Origin: Plutella xylostella | Taxonomy: Eukaryota > Arthropoda > Insecta > Lepidoptera > Plutellidae | Length of the DNA: 64,000 nucleotides | Direction: 5' to 3' | Assembly: GCF_932276165.1 (NCBI RefSeq) | Contig: NC_064011.1 | Location: forward strand, 4,605,501-4,669,500 | Shown here: piece by piece, positions 10,044 to 20,868 of the stretch | Position numbering within the stretch: position 1 is the stretch's first letter | How the letters are laid out: each line of letters starts with the position of its first letter | Notes under the pieces: generated by a model | What the model saw: the letters and a program-made list of their open reading frames with translations, nothing else | Told to the model about the DNA's origin: nothing | The model's database searches: none | Translations under genes and position numbers: made by a program

Positions 10044-10260
10044 TCTATTCTATTCTATTCTATTATATTCTTTGTGGGGGTGTAAGTACCTGCACCTGGC
10101 TCTCTCGAGTGGAACCTTTGTACATATCCCCAAGGTCTAAACTGCCTCCCTAAGCTTGGACCATTTCCCACCACGCTGGTCCCCTGCGGGTTGGTGGGTT
10201 CACATATCTAGATGTGCTAAATCTAGATATGCAGGTTTCCTCACGATGTTTTCCTTCACC
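10044..10260 (-). mobile_element. SINE-B, 5'-truncated, with 12-bp target duplication
   Basis: A reverse copy of the SINE at 37386-37722: (ATTCT)n tail, CTCGAGTGGAACCTTTGTAC, CCACCACGCTGGTCCCCTG-like block, then TTTCCTCACGATGTTTTCC. It is truncated before the tRNA-like head. Perfect direct repeats GATTTAAGGTAT flank it (10032-10043, 10261-10272). Confidence 0.9.
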
Positions 10261-10511
10261 GATTTAAGGTATATTTTTCATTGTTTAATATCAGTAATTA
10301 TTGTAATTTCTCGTTAGTGTGGCCCCAGCATTAGAGTAAACGCTAAACGATGTCTAGAGGCTTCAACAGTACGCCACACTTGTTTATGTTCTACGTTTAT
10401 GATGTGTCACGTGAAGATGATTTACAGACGTATTTAATTTTGCCAGTAAACTTTCATCTTGACGGCGGCATTAGATCATTATGTTGTTATGCATTAATAT
10501 GTTTGTAGATT

Positions 10512-10645
10512 AAGGGCTTGTTTCACTACTGCTACCTGCGGGATAAAAGACATGCTGTCACTGTCTAAAACATAATTACTGAGAGTGACAGCATGTATTT
10601 TATCCCACAGGTAGCCATTATTCAGACATTGTGAAGCAGGCCCTT
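10512..10645. mobile_element. MITE L, palindromic
   Basis: AGGGCTTGTTTCACTACTGC pairs with GTGAAGCAGGCCCT. Inside, ACCTGCGGGATAAAAGACAT pairs with ATGTATTTTATCCCACAGGT across a short loop. About 134 bp, no coding capacity. A single copy in this window. Confidence 0.75.
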
Positions 10646-10960
10646 TATATGTTTACAGTTACGTGATATTATTACTAAGAAGTTAACGTATATTAACCTC
10701 TTCATATACGAAGAGTTTATTACTCCCAGTTCTGGGTATACATTATATAAACATAATTATCTACATGTAAACACATTTACACAATACCATAGAAATCCAA
10801 AGCAATTTACAAAAGCAATAAACCACAGAAGTCCCTCAAAATCAAACGCTTAACGAAAAGTATTCTGGTAAAGGAAGCGACTGACATGAGATCCCGGTAT
10901 GACTTGATATTAAAATAATAGTCCTAAATCATAGATTAACAATATACTTACGAAATCATA
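10646..10960. other. No recognisable feature
   Basis: AT-rich. Nothing identifiable on either strand. Confidence 0.4.
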
Positions 10961-10969
10961 TATTATGCT

Positions 10970-11175
10970 GTGTCGCATACAAAAAAAATAAAGCAAAAAA
11001 AACTGTTTGCACCTTGTTTATTGCCAAACCACTTCAAGTTCAACCTAATGATAATCATAAAGTCACAAATCTTTTACCCGATCTAATTCATAATAAAATG
11101 TCTGTGATAGAAATGCTATTTATCGATACGTTTCTTTTGCACTGACACTCCATCTAGTTCGTATATTAAAATATC
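10970..11175 (+). repeat. Dispersed repeat N
   Basis: Shares TGTGTCGCATACAAAA, ACCCGATCTAATTCA and TTTTGCACTGACACTCCATC with copies at 15648-15895, 28031-28692 and 39770-39875. The outer ends in the longer copies form imperfect inverted repeats around ACWAGATGGWGTGTCA. A SINE is inserted at its right end. Confidence 0.6.
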
Positions 11176-11440
11176 AACAAAACAAAAAAACAAACACTCA
11201 CCCCTTGTACTAATGTACTCCCTTGCGGGGTAGGCAGAGGTGCATTGCTGCACCCACTTTTCGCCAGTGTTATGTTAGTCTCAATGTAATAGGGGGCGGG
11301 CCTATTGCCATTTTACGGGCACATCCAAGACCCGAGAACAAATATCTGTGTTTAAACAAATATCTGCCCCAGCCGGGAATCGAACCCGGGACCTTCGATT
11401 CAGTAGTCAGGGTCACTAACCACTACGCCATTCGGTCGTC
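11176..11440 (-). mobile_element. SINE-A, full length, with 14-bp target duplication
   Basis: The tRNA-derived head lies at the right end: reversed box B (GGAATCGAACC) and box A (CCACTACGCCA). The body has TGCCATTTTACGGGC and GGTGCATTGCTGCACCC. Perfect repeats TATATTAAAATATC (11162-11175, 11441-11454) show insertion into the end of repeat N. It would be transcribed by RNA polymerase III from internal promoter boxes. Confidence 0.92.
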
Positions 11441-11620
11441 TATATTAAAATATCGTTTCAGGATTATTTCTAAACATCCGAATAAGGCCGGCTATCGGCC
11501 ATCAGATGTGGCACAAACAAAAACAAAATAGATTTGTTTGCGCCTCGTGAGCTCGCGCTGTAAATACGGATTCCTGCTGATTCGATTTCGATGAATCGCT
11601 CTTAATCGGTGCTTTTTTAA

Positions 11621-11959
11621 CCCCCGACGGAAATAGAGGGGTGTTATATGTTTGACGTGTGTGTGTGTATCTGTGACCTTTCTATAGATGATGGTAAAGA
11701 AAACAAGTGAAAAATAACCTAACCAGCAACATTAAAAACCCCTGCAACATTTTCCACTAAAAGTGGCATAACTTTTAAATGGCTGAACAATTTTTAAACA
11801 TGGCTAAGAACACTCAGGGTAAAATAACTATGGGTACTTATGTTATGACTGAAAAAGAATCAAAAATATGTTCAGACGTTTGGGAGCTACGATACCACAG
11901 ACGGATACACAAATACTCAGACACGTTAAAATTATGACACCCTTTATTTTCGTCGGGTG
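11621..11959. mobile_element. MITE DD with TAA target duplication
   Basis: Imperfect inverted ends CCCCCGACGGAAATAGAGGG and the reverse complement of CACCCTTTATTTTCGTCGGG, flanked by TAA (11618-11620, 11960-11962). The inner ACATGGCTAAGAACACT also occurs at about 41535, in a second, broken copy. Confidence 0.75.
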
Positions 11960-11962
11960 TAA

Positions 11963-12290
11963 AAAAGTTAGTATACTAATAATTAAATACTATTACTGCA
12001 ATCGTTCTAACTCCGAGAAGATATTTGCTAAATGCGCAACAGTTACGAACGAAGTAAATCTTGTTGTTTATTAAATAAATGTTATTTTGATCTCAATAGC
12101 AGTGCATCAGTGTAAATTTCACTAAACACTACGGTTGCTTAATGTTTATTCGGATTAGTTAGTGTTGTTGGTTTATTTGAGTGTAGGTAGTATTTTTTTA
12201 AATAGATTATGAATATGTTTGGTTTTTCTAAAAATCATATTTTAAAATCAACACCATACCAGAACTCTGATAACCCTATATTACACTCAC
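11963..12290. other. No recognisable feature
   Basis: AT-rich spacer between two MITEs. No coding or repeat structure seen. Confidence 0.4.
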
Positions 12291-12293
12291 GGC

Positions 12294-12537
12294 AATGAAG
12301 TAGTTCCACTCAAAAAATTACGACACCAAACAACCCCAATTTTCTCAATTTCGAATAAAAAAAATACATTTCATTTAAAAAATTTATAAATACTACCGTT
12401 TTTAGTTGGTAATGGTAATATCCTGATGCTCTGTTTAATGTACTTCAATATTGCAGAAGGCGTCATTAAGCTACCCTTTTCCGGGTAGGAGTAATTTGGT
12501 GCTTTTCTCAGTGGAACCTTTTCATTGCCCGTGAGTG
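12294..12537 (+). mobile_element. MITE I, intact copy with TA target duplication
   Basis: Ends CACTCACGGCAATGAAGTAG and CCTTTTCATTGCCCGTGAGTG are inverted repeats, flanked by TA (12292-12293, 12538-12539). The internal TTTTTAGTTGGTAATGGTAA block is shared with 40495-40726. Confidence 0.82.
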
Positions 12538-12540
12538 TAC

Positions 12541-13205
12541 TATGGGAGCGTTAGTTTAATGATATTTGCCATGAGAATAAATTATAGTCGCTAATTCAGT
12601 AAAAAGCTCTATTCGCTTACCTTACAGCTTTCCATAATTTTACGACGCCGGCAATGCAATTTATGTCTTAATTAGTTCAAAATAGAGCTCACATTAACCC
12701 CTTTAACGGTGGCGCCACGTGTTAGTGGCATGCAGTTCTGTAGAATTCTAGAGCAATTTAAATATTACGGATTTTTCATAGTGAAGACTCGCATATTTAG
12801 CAAAAATGTACCTTAATGACTTGGCATAAAAGTTTAATTGTGAATGGAAGCATGGATTTAGAGTTGGAATAGCACTTACAAGTTGCGTATAGTATTTATG
12901 AAATTATGAATGATTATTCCATAAGTTAGTAAAATTTAAACGCTTTGACATTTTTTTTATTTGTCTATGAACAATATCGGTTTAGTTTTATTTATCAGGC
13001 GGAGTGAAACGCACGCGAAATATATTTACAAGCTGATGTTAGAAGAAGCTAATTATATCTGCCGAAGAACCGACAACCGATAGACCGGTAGTCGAACAGA
13101 GACCACCAACAGTCAAACCTGTCGTAGGATGCCCTTCGTGGTCAGCAATATAACCTGTAAGCTGCTACCGTACCACCACCGACACATTAGAAATTAACAA
13201 TCCAT
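12541..13205. other. No recognisable feature
   Basis: AT-rich. No open frame, splice-like cluster or terminal repeat is convincing. Confidence 0.4.
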
Positions 13206-13208
13206 AAA

Positions 13209-13437
13209 CGTGGGTACTGTCCAACGTTACGGACTGTAATATAACATTCCCTGCGAGCATGTTACGCAACGCTGTGTTCTAAAATCTCTCTGGTTTCCTC
13301 GTAACCCGTTACACTACGTACCTACTGACTGCACGAATTCATGCTCGCTGTGTTCAACGTTACGACTGTTACGAGGTGTAATGTTCGATTTTACATTACA
13401 CCTCGTAACAGTCGTAACGTTGGACAGTACCCACCTT
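13209..13437. mobile_element. MITE Z with a long terminal hairpin
   Basis: Outer ends GTGGGTACTGTCCAACGTTA and its near-perfect complement at 13416-13437. A perfect 29-bp-arm hairpin (13355-13383 with 13394-13422) with a 10-bp loop occupies the right third. The right end can thus pair with either the left end or the inner arm. Confidence 0.75.
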
Positions 13438-13540
13438 AGGCAGCGTTGCTCGCCTGTCAAATAACAGTCACATCCATACAAGTAACGTCAGATATGACTA
13501 GCGAGCCGCGCTACTTAAGGTTTGTTCATTGCCAATGTTC

Positions 13541-13630
13541 AGTGGAAAGCTATGGATCGCATCCAGCGTCGTACTTTGGGAGAGTCCAGCAGTGGACTGC
13601 TAGAGGCTGATGATCATGATGATGATGATT
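13541..13630 (+). mobile_element. RTE-like LINE stub with 7-bp target duplication
   Basis: The last ~90 bp of an RTE-type LINE, including GAGTCCAGCAGTGGACTG and a GATGATGAT tail. Flanked by AATGTTC (13534-13540, 13631-13637). Confidence 0.75.
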
Positions 13631-13862
13631 AATGTTCGGTGGTGGTAACCCCACAGCTGTGACTTATGTCCTTACAAATAGACTGACACACAGTGGACTG
13701 AAATAGAATAAGATACGGGACAACGCTCCATTTGTGATGAATGTTCGTGCGAGTTCATTTTGCAAGGGAATGCTAGTTTTAGGGCTGGCAAAATTTGGTG
13801 AAAAGTAAAACCAGCATTAAATGAGCATTTTATTACATTTAATAAGATGCTTGGATTGCGTA

Positions 13863-15009
13863 TTTTTAGGGTTCCGTAGCCAAAATGGCAAAAACGGAAC
13901 CCTTATAGTTTCGTCATGTCCGTCTGTCCGTCTGTCCGTCTGTCCGTCTGTCACAGCCGATTTACTCGGAAACTATAAGTACTACAGTGATGAAATTTGA
14001 TGGGAATATGTGTTGTATGAACCGCTACAAAAATATGACACTAAATAGTAAAAAACCGGCCAAGTGCGAGTCGGGCTCGCGCACAAAGGGTTCCGTAGCA
14101 GCAAATATAATTTACAGTTAAATCAACCTATATCAAAAACTATAAGAGATACTTTGATCAAACCAAAAATCGTTGAAAGAGTTAATTAGCATGCATCACC
14201 TCTATTTTTTTTAGAATTTTATACCCCGTAGTTATAAAAATAGAGGGCGGGGGACATACTTTTTACGACTTTGAGAGCTGATATCTCAAAAACCGTTCAC
14301 TTTAAGAAAAATGTTTTTTAGAAAACTTTATATCATTTTAAAAGACCTTTCCATTGATACCCCACACGGGTATGTACATCGAAAAAAAAAATTTCATCCC
14401 TCAGTTACATGTATGGGGGGCCCCATGGGGGTTTTTTTTACTATTTAGTGTCATATTTTTGTAGCGGTTCATACAACACATATTCCCATCAAATTTCATC
14501 ACTGTAGTACTTATAGTTTCCGAGTAAATCGGCTGTGACAGACGGACAGACGGACAGACGGACATGACGAAACTATAAGGGTTCCGTTTTTGCCATTTTG
14601 GCTACGGAACCCTAAAAAAAAGAATTGGGGGTGGGGCCCCCCATACATGTAACTGAGGGATGAAATTTTTTTTTTCGATGTACATACCCGTGTGGGGTAT
14701 CAATGGAAAGGTCTTTTAAAATGATATAAAGTTTTCTAAAAAACATTTTTCTTAAAGTGAACGGTTTTTGAGATATCAGCTCTCAAAGTCGTAAAAAGTA
14801 TGTCCCCCCCCCTCTATTTTTATAACTACGGGGTATAAAATTCTAAAAAAAATAGAGGTGATGCATGCTAATTAACTCTTTCAACGATTTTTGGTTTGAT
14901 CAAAGTATCTCTTATAGTTTTTGAGATAGGTTGATTTAACTGTAAATTATATTTGCTGCTACGGAACCCTTTGTGCGCGAGCCCGACTCGCACTTGGCCG
15001 GTTTTTTTT
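13863..15009 (-). mobile_element. Dispersed repeat U, minus copy, split by a plus copy of itself
   Basis: Read on the minus strand, the unit starts CCGGCCAAGTGCGAG near 15003, runs to 14632, then resumes at 14049 and ends GGCTACGGAACCCTAAAAA near 13863. The missing middle is occupied by a full plus-strand copy (14050-14616). Because the two copies are nearly identical, the region forms a four-part A-B-A'-B' set of inverted repeats with arms of about 185 and 380 bp. The A arm carries one more 8-bp GTCCGTCT unit than A'. I recognise the ends as a very common lepidopteran repeat but not its class. No protein is encoded. Confidence 0.85.
14050..14616 (+). mobile_element. Dispersed repeat U, plus copy nested in an inverted copy
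   Basis: Full unit from CCGGCCAAGTGCGAGTCGGG to TTTTGGCTACGGAACCCT. It sits in a T-run of the minus copy, so the junction is ambiguous by several bases. Includes three GACAGACG-type 8-bp units. Confidence 0.85.
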
Positions 15010-15323
15010 ATATTAGGTAAGTAGAGTCAAAGTTCCTAATAAAAAATATGATTACCTTTTCTTGGACTGTGATCCATAGCTTCACATAACAGGGTTACGC
15101 AATATTATAAAAAAAAACCTACAATAAGTAATTTTGTACCGATGGCACGCAAAAAGTTGATCCGAGGTGTCGATTCTCAGCAAATTTAGGAAATAACAAT
15201 ATCTGGAAAACTATCGACTTTTTCTAAGGTCATATTACGATATTCTGGCCACTCCTGAGCTGGCCTATCATCCTTCCAAGGCATGAAGTTTTAGGACACC
15301 CTGTATGAGCGATATATCTAGGT

Positions 15324-15468
15324 CATCATCATCATTATCAGCCCGTATCTGCCCACTGCTGGGTATAAGCCTCTTCCCTATCACACCATCTCTTCCGGTC
15401 CTGTGCGAGTCTAGTCCAATGTCTACCGGCCACCTTAACAATGTCATCAGACCATCGGGCCGGCGGTC
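15324..15468 (-). mobile_element. RTE-like LINE stub with 10-bp target duplication
   Basis: Reverse 3' end of an RTE-type LINE, with a CATCATCAT tail, GCCCACTGCTGGGTATAAGC and the TCTTCCGGTCCTGTGCGAG block. Perfect flanking repeats ATATCTAGGT (15314-15323, 15469-15478). The 109- and 78-codon frames crossing it are not host genes. Confidence 0.85.
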
Positions 15469-15647
15469 ATATCTAGGTAGGTACTTGAAAACCCTAAGTA
15501 ACATTAATATACCTACACAAAAAGTAGTGGTGTCATGCGGTACGTCATTCTATCGTCGCGAGTGTTGCGCCGACTTATCAAATATGCGCGGTGTGGAACA
15601 AACGAGGAGCTATGAGCGTTATTCATGGCTTTGATGAACAATACGTA

Positions 15648-15895
15648 CTAGATGGAGTGTGCGAAAAACAAAGCTAAATAATGTCAGCATTTTGTCGATT
15701 TTCAAACTGTGATAAAAGTTCATTTCTTCGTTCAGTTATTGTACTACCAATTAATAAAGCCACAAGTCGTCTACCCGAACTAATGCAAAATAAGAGCACT
15801 GAGCTCTTATTTTAGAAGTAGGGTGTAGTGGGTGGAAGTGGGGTGTTATTTGTCGATACGTTTCTTTTGCACTGACACTTCAGTTCGTATTTCGT
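15648..15895 (+). repeat. Dispersed repeat N
   Basis: Begins ACTAGATGGAGTGTGCG and ends near TTGCACTGACACTTCAGTTC, with the ACCCGAACTAATGCAAAATA block inside. Its ends are imperfect inverted repeats. Confidence 0.6.
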
Positions 15896-15957
15896 ATTAA
15901 AATATCGTATTTACATCTTTGACCCAACGGTATCTAAAAATGTGAAGGTATAAAAAT

Positions 15958-16155
15958 GCTGCTCCCGCGAGCTTCGCTTCGCCTTAAAAAGTTTTCACGT
16001 GGGAATTCCGGGATAAAAAGTACCCTATGTTCTTTGTCAGGGTCTAGACCATATGTACCTATACCAAATTTCATTCAAATCCGTTCAGTAGTTTTGGCGT
16101 GAAAGAGTAACAGACAGACAGACAGACACACTTACTTTCGCATTTATAATATTAG
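15958..16155 (-). mobile_element. Helitron-like non-autonomous element
   Basis: Reverse orientation: a GCTCCCGCGAGCTTCGCTTC hairpin region (3' end), CCGTTCAGTAGTTTTGGCGT, a GACA repeat, then TTATAATATTAGTTAGGA (5' end). The final CTAG seen at 50310 has decayed. Confidence 0.7.
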
Positions 16156-16160
16156 TTAGG

Positions 16161-16542
16161 ATTAGGATAGAATATAATAGGTACGTCTCTATTCAATATC
16201 TCTTATCGCTAATGACTCACGCCCCACTATTAATAAAAGCTATAATTCAACTTCCATGATGAATTGGACGCGCGATAAATAAGCTACAGCTCTCCTAGTG
16301 TTTTCTTTGGACCGACATCAGATAGAACTGAATACTATTAAAGCTGTTTAATTATTTTCAAAACTGAAACGTCACATATGTCGCTTGGAATGAGAAAAAA
16401 AATACAGAACGGATATTCTAAGAGTCGTGGAATGCATCATGTTACTGACTTCTGAAATAGTTAAAATGTTTACAAGTAAAAAATATCTTTATTCATTTAG
16501 GGATACCAGTTGTTTTATAACGTCTGTTAAAAATTATTCATT
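16161..16542. other. No recognisable feature
   Basis: AT-rich, unclassified. Confidence 0.4.
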
Positions 16543-16545
16543 TAA

Positions 16546-16689
16546 GGCATGATTTTTCAATGGTCAGATAAATGTTATCTGAGGAATAAAATTGTTGCTG
16601 TCACTGTCTAATACCTACAAACATTCAGTCGCAAAAACATCAGAATTATTCCACAAATAACTTTTATCTGACCATTGAAAAATCAGCCC
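16546..16689. mobile_element. MITE K, intact copy with TAA duplication
   Basis: Palindrome with ends GGCATGATTTTTCAATGGTC and GACCATTGAAAAATCAGCCC, flanked by TAA (16543-16545, 16690-16692). It is the reference for the interrupted copy at 8192-8399. Confidence 0.82.
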
Positions 16690-16692
16690 TAA

Positions 16693-17204
16693 GTAAAGTT
16701 ATTTTTTCCCTTCGCCTTTTCTGGAGCAGTTCTAACTCCAAGGTCGACCATTATAGATGTGTCTGAGGGCGGTCCCTTTTTTTTTAAACGCTCGTGCCAC
16801 GTTTCTTGTTGGTTTTAAATAAGACATTTGTCAAACGTGTGTGTTTACTACTAATTCCTGCTGTTTGTTTTAGGATAAATAATGTGGCTTGGTTTGGGTG
16901 GCGTTTTTTTTTGGACAATTTGTTGATTGGTGTCGTTTTATTGCTCTTCTGAAGTTGAGTTTAGAATTAGAATGTGATAAGTAACTAATGTTATTAATTT
17001 TGTAGTCCTGCTGCTGATACACGGGTTTGTTACCAACGAAGATGAACGTCACTATAGCGCGATTAGCAATACGGCGCAGTGATTAGTAAGACGAGTTTAT
17101 CGACGTCGATAACGATCCCGTGTAGCGGCCGCTGCAAATATAAAATTTCTAGCTAGTCCCCGCGAGCTACGCTAAGGTTTTTAAATTAATAGATTTAAAA
17201 AAAA
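16693..17204. other. Mostly unclassified; partial MITE AA at 17040-17125
   Basis: GAACGTCACTATAGCGCGAT and TTTATCGACGTCGATAACGA match parts of the MITE at 23568-23710. The remainder, including a T-rich tract near 16790, shows nothing I recognise. Confidence 0.35.
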
Positions 17205-17410
17205 TGATTAAGTGCTAGTGGGACTCGCCCATTAAGGGTTCCGTAGCAATCCGCAATACTATGCGTGCTTATTGTCACCAAAACTAATTGATAGCGTTTG
17301 TAAAAGAACCCTGACAAGTAGCCCATAGTATCATGTACTCGTAGATACTACCGTGAATTTTCATCTAAGTCCGTTCAGTATTTTTTGTGTGAAAGACTAG
17401 AGCATAATTA
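17205..17410 (+). repeat. Diverged copy of dispersed repeat U
   Basis: GTGCTAGTGGGACTCGCCC and AAGGGTTCCGTAGCA echo the 5' part of repeat U. The rest is decayed. Confidence 0.45.
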
Positions 17411-17612
17411 TAATTTCTACATTTTTAAAATACTTATGATGTTACTGTAAGTAATGTAATAAAATATTTAATATTAAATAGGGCACTGACTACAGATTCC
17501 TCCCACTCGTAAACGACTAATAAAATAATGAAATTATTATACTCGCAAAATATTTATAGGCATCGAGCATGTTGCTATGAAACACAAATAAATGCTAATG
17601 AATTTTCTTCCA

Positions 17613-17935
17613 AATAAAAATAATAATTAAAAAAATTAAAAAACCGACTTCAAAAAAACCACTAAAATGTAAGAAATAATTTAAGGTTTACACAAATTCT
17701 ACTCGTATGAGACAGTACAAATATACCTAAGCAGGAACTGTTCTTTTTTGATGTTGGTGCGGTGACAAAGTAAACTGAAGAAATATGGCACCAACTTCAA
17801 AACAGAACAGTTCCTGCTTAGGTATATTTGTACTGTCTCATACGAGTAGAATTTGTGTAAACCTTAAATTATTTCTTACATTTTAGTGGTTTTTTGAAGT
17901 CGGTTTTTTAATTTTTTTAATTATTATTTTATTTA
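17613..17935. mobile_element. Fold-back element, arms about 140 bp
   Basis: An almost perfect inverted repeat runs from AACCGACTTCAAAAAAACCA outward and inward, through ACAGTACAAATATACCTAAG, to GCAGGAACTGTTCT and the imperfect GATGTTGGTGC/GCACCAACTTC pair. It leaves a loop of roughly 27 bp. No coding capacity. Likely a recent fold-back or inverted dimer of the GAAGTCGG family whose other end lies at 18361-18405. Confidence 0.85.
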
Positions 17936-18059
17936 ATAGTTTTTAGTTTATTTGTAATAATTTTCAATCAAAAGTAAGGTGCAAATGATACCAAAATGTC
18001 CTACTAATCAATACGAATCATTCAAGCCTAAACACGAAGTAGTTGCTATATACCGTTGA

Positions 18060-18405
18060 GGAGTTCCCCTGACTGCCTTCCGTTTCCATCATCAGATCAG
18101 CTCAAGGTCACCATCATATTTTTTTGTTATAAGAACTATATTTACGTTCTTAATTTGATTAGAATCGGTTAATATGTGCCCAAAATTGAAATTCATACCC
18201 TGTTTTTACCCCTTTACCCACCCTTGGGGGTGAGATAAAATTCTGAAAAAAAAATGGGACCACCTGGAAGCTCAACCCAATACAACAAAAAAAGAATTTT
18301 CAAAATCGGTTCATAAACGGCGGAGTAATCGGTGAACATACATAAAAAAAAAAAAAAAAAAGATCCCTACGAATTGAGAACCTCCTCCTTTTTTTGAAGT
18401 CGGTT
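18060..18405 (+). repeat. GAAGTCGG repeat family, 3' part
   Basis: Contains ACCCACCCTTGGGGGTGAGA, CGGCGGAGTAATCGGTGAAC, a long A-run (about 18341-18361) and the terminus AACCTCCTCC then GAAGTCGGTT. The same terminus recurs in reverse at 3903-3938. Confidence 0.6.
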
Positions 18406-18410
18406 AAAAA

Positions 18411-19520
18411 TATACCTTACGGTAAATAATAATATGATAAAATATCTAAGCGGGTTGTTAGTTATTTCTGTTAACTGATTTTATAATTTAATAAACCTTG
18501 CCTATTTTTAGCTCACGGCTAAATTGGTAACTTGTTTATTTTCGTCCCTGAATAGTTGTTTTAAGGGTTGTCTATCCAAAAGGTTAAATGAGACCTTTAC
18601 ATTACTTGTACCTCATACCAAGTAAAAATACTTTCTTCTATTTTCTTTTTAGTTGGTCTGAGACTTGTACAGGTTTTACGCTTTGTAAATAGGTACTCAA
18701 ACGTTTTCTTCTTCCGTTGCCCACTTTTTTCTGTCCAATAATTTACTATAGTTTCCGCTAGGCTGTATAACTATCGGTATACTAAGCCGAAACCTACATG
18801 TGTACCATGTTATATATATCTAAGCCCGAAAAAGATATTAGAATGTCAAAATTCGGGAAGAAAAAATCATTCTCCATAGTAAAAAGTCACGAGACCAACA
18901 AAGTTCCTATGGAAAATGATTAGATGATTATTGGTATGATGATTAGTATACTCTTTTTGCAATACCCTGTATATCATGAACAATATATTTGGACTTCTTC
19001 TTGGTGCGTCGTCGACTAACTCTAAAGTTGGTTTGAGGGTTTGTCACTTGCTGAAAGGAGTTTTACTGTAAACATGATAAGATATTTTAAATAGATACAT
19101 CCGTTGCAGAATAAAATCAAAATGTAAGGGGCTCCACAGGAAATCTGTTTTCTTCTCATGTGATTTTGACGTCGTTCAGTGTATAGAAGAAATCTTTTTA
19201 TGTTTGCTGATCCGGAAAAGTGTCGATCAAACTTCGTCTATTCATAGTCGGACCGGATGCGGTCATTCAAATTTACGTCGTATTTTTTAACGGACACCGT
19301 ACACTTTTTCCCAATTCACCTTGTGCCCAATTAGCTTTAAATACAGAAAGAAAATTGACGTTTCCTTCGGACAGAAAATAAGTTTTGTCCCAATTTGCCC
19401 AGCTTAGCTCCGCGCACGGTGGTTCGGGATGATTTTGCTGTGGAATTGGGCATGTTCTGGTATTTTATGTTTTGATTCAACAACGACAACGGATAGACAA
19501 ATTTCATTGCCAACGCTAAT
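18411..19520. other. No recognisable feature
   Basis: AT-rich. The 63-codon minus frame at 19337-19528 has no domain and probably overlaps an old repeat. A short TACAGG/CCTGTAT end-like motif is near 18968. Confidence 0.35.
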
Positions 19521-19522
19521 TC

Positions 19523-19605
19523 CGCCACCCAAAGGTTGCCTCGAAGGAATCGCTTTTAGCGATAGGGCCGCCTATTGAGTTATTTTATTTTGTTTAAAAT
19601 TGTTA
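19523..19605 (+). repeat. LINE tail family T2, fragment
   Basis: GGTTGCCTCGAAGGAATCGC and TTTTAGCGATAGGGCCGCCT match, in reverse, the T2 3' region seen at 20380-20470 and 52921-53067. Confidence 0.6.
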
Positions 19606-19610
19606 TTTTG

Positions 19611-20317
19611 TGTTCTGTGACATCAAGAAAGTCGTATTCTATTCTATAATTTTTTTTGATGTAGTGTTAGGCAGTTGTCGTGAATGTCAGTGGCTGTCAA
19701 ATGACAGATCAAAAATTAGCAGATCTTGGAATATCGTTTATTATCCATCTCATGACATATTTATATTTGAAAGATTTAGGTATCCAATCTAATTCACTAC
19801 TATTAAAACGCAATGTATTGAGTCAACGTTACACTTAGGTCATGAAAAAAATCAGCCAAACTTCTTTTTAAAACCGTTTAATAACCTTATTGTTTTAATG
19901 TAGCTTGTAACAGCGTGTGTTCCGTAATTAACTTAAGATGTTATTTTGCTTACAAATACATGAAAGGTTTTCGTGTTAACGATAAAAAAATATGCCAGGA
20001 AATTACTAATTTATGTATGCCATTATATATTTTTTATACTCCGCCTTGCATTTTATGAAGTTAACGCCTGCATCTTAACGTTTATGGATGGCGTAAAAGA
20101 AGGACTTTAACAAGAGGTGCACTTATTGTTAAGAGCAATTTGCTTTATCGACTCGTAACTTTAAAAGCTTTGTTTAATTTATCAAACAAAGCTTGCTCCA
20201 TTTTATAATAATACTAGACCTAGATTATTGCTAGACCTTGACCTAGGCTTCTCCTATGGAGCTCCATATCACTCAGTCCTCAGCCATCCTTATCCAGATA
20301 CCAGCATAAGTACTAAT
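19611..20317. other. Unclassified; small hairpin at 20165-20194
   Basis: AAGCTTTGTTT and AAACAAAGCTT form a perfect 11-bp-arm hairpin with an 8-bp loop. Otherwise AT-rich sequence without recognisable content. Confidence 0.4.
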
Positions 20318-20868
20318 AGAATAGAATAGAATAGAATACTACTTTATTGACTTAAAAATAATTTACACAAATAACAATTTACAATATAACGCAATAGGCG
20401 GCCTTATCGCTAAAAGCGATCTCTTCCAGGCAACCTTTGGGTGGAGGAGAGACTTAAAGAATAAATGAGGAAGGTGTACAAAGTGTAGTAAACATTCATG
20501 TTTAATAATAAATACTTAAATACATACATACATAATGTAATCAAAGTTATATAGATTTATATAATATAGGTAGGTACTATTGCAAGATGGAGGAAAGATA
20601 ATGTTCTTTTACCTGTTTTTTGAAACCTATAGCTGTCTTCGCAAAACGGATATTTACAGGTAATGCATTCCACAGTCTTATAGCTGTCACAGTAAATGAG
20701 TTACTGTAAAACTCAGTAGTATGCGATGGGAAATCTAATAAACGCATTTGTGAGGATCTCATTGGTCTGTTGTCGGGATGGTTTTTAAAAATGAAACGCT
20801 CTTTGAGGTACGTTGGAGTTGAGGGATTGAACAGCACAGAGTAGACAGAATATGAACAGTCCGGCGAC
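20318..20868 (-). pseudogene. 3' end of a jockey/CR1-type LINE (T2), C-terminal codons
   Basis: A minus-strand frame (about 20868 to 20577) encodes the C-terminal ~90 residues of a LINE reverse-transcriptase protein. It has the typical SFTVTAIRLWNALPVNIR segment followed by a basic FKKQVKEHYL end. The 3' untranslated part contains CGCTAAAAGCGATC in reverse and AATAAAGTAGTATTCT, and finishes in an (ATTCT)n tail at 20318-20337. It is 5'-truncated and has no catalytic domain. The same tail alone is found at 42130-42165 and 52921-53067. Confidence 0.82.

Noticed and set aside
15017..15022. A fourth recursive-like site (TATATTAG|GTAAGT)
   Set aside because: Its T-run belongs to the end of repeat U and the AG context is weak; kept only as a possible false positive of the motif search.
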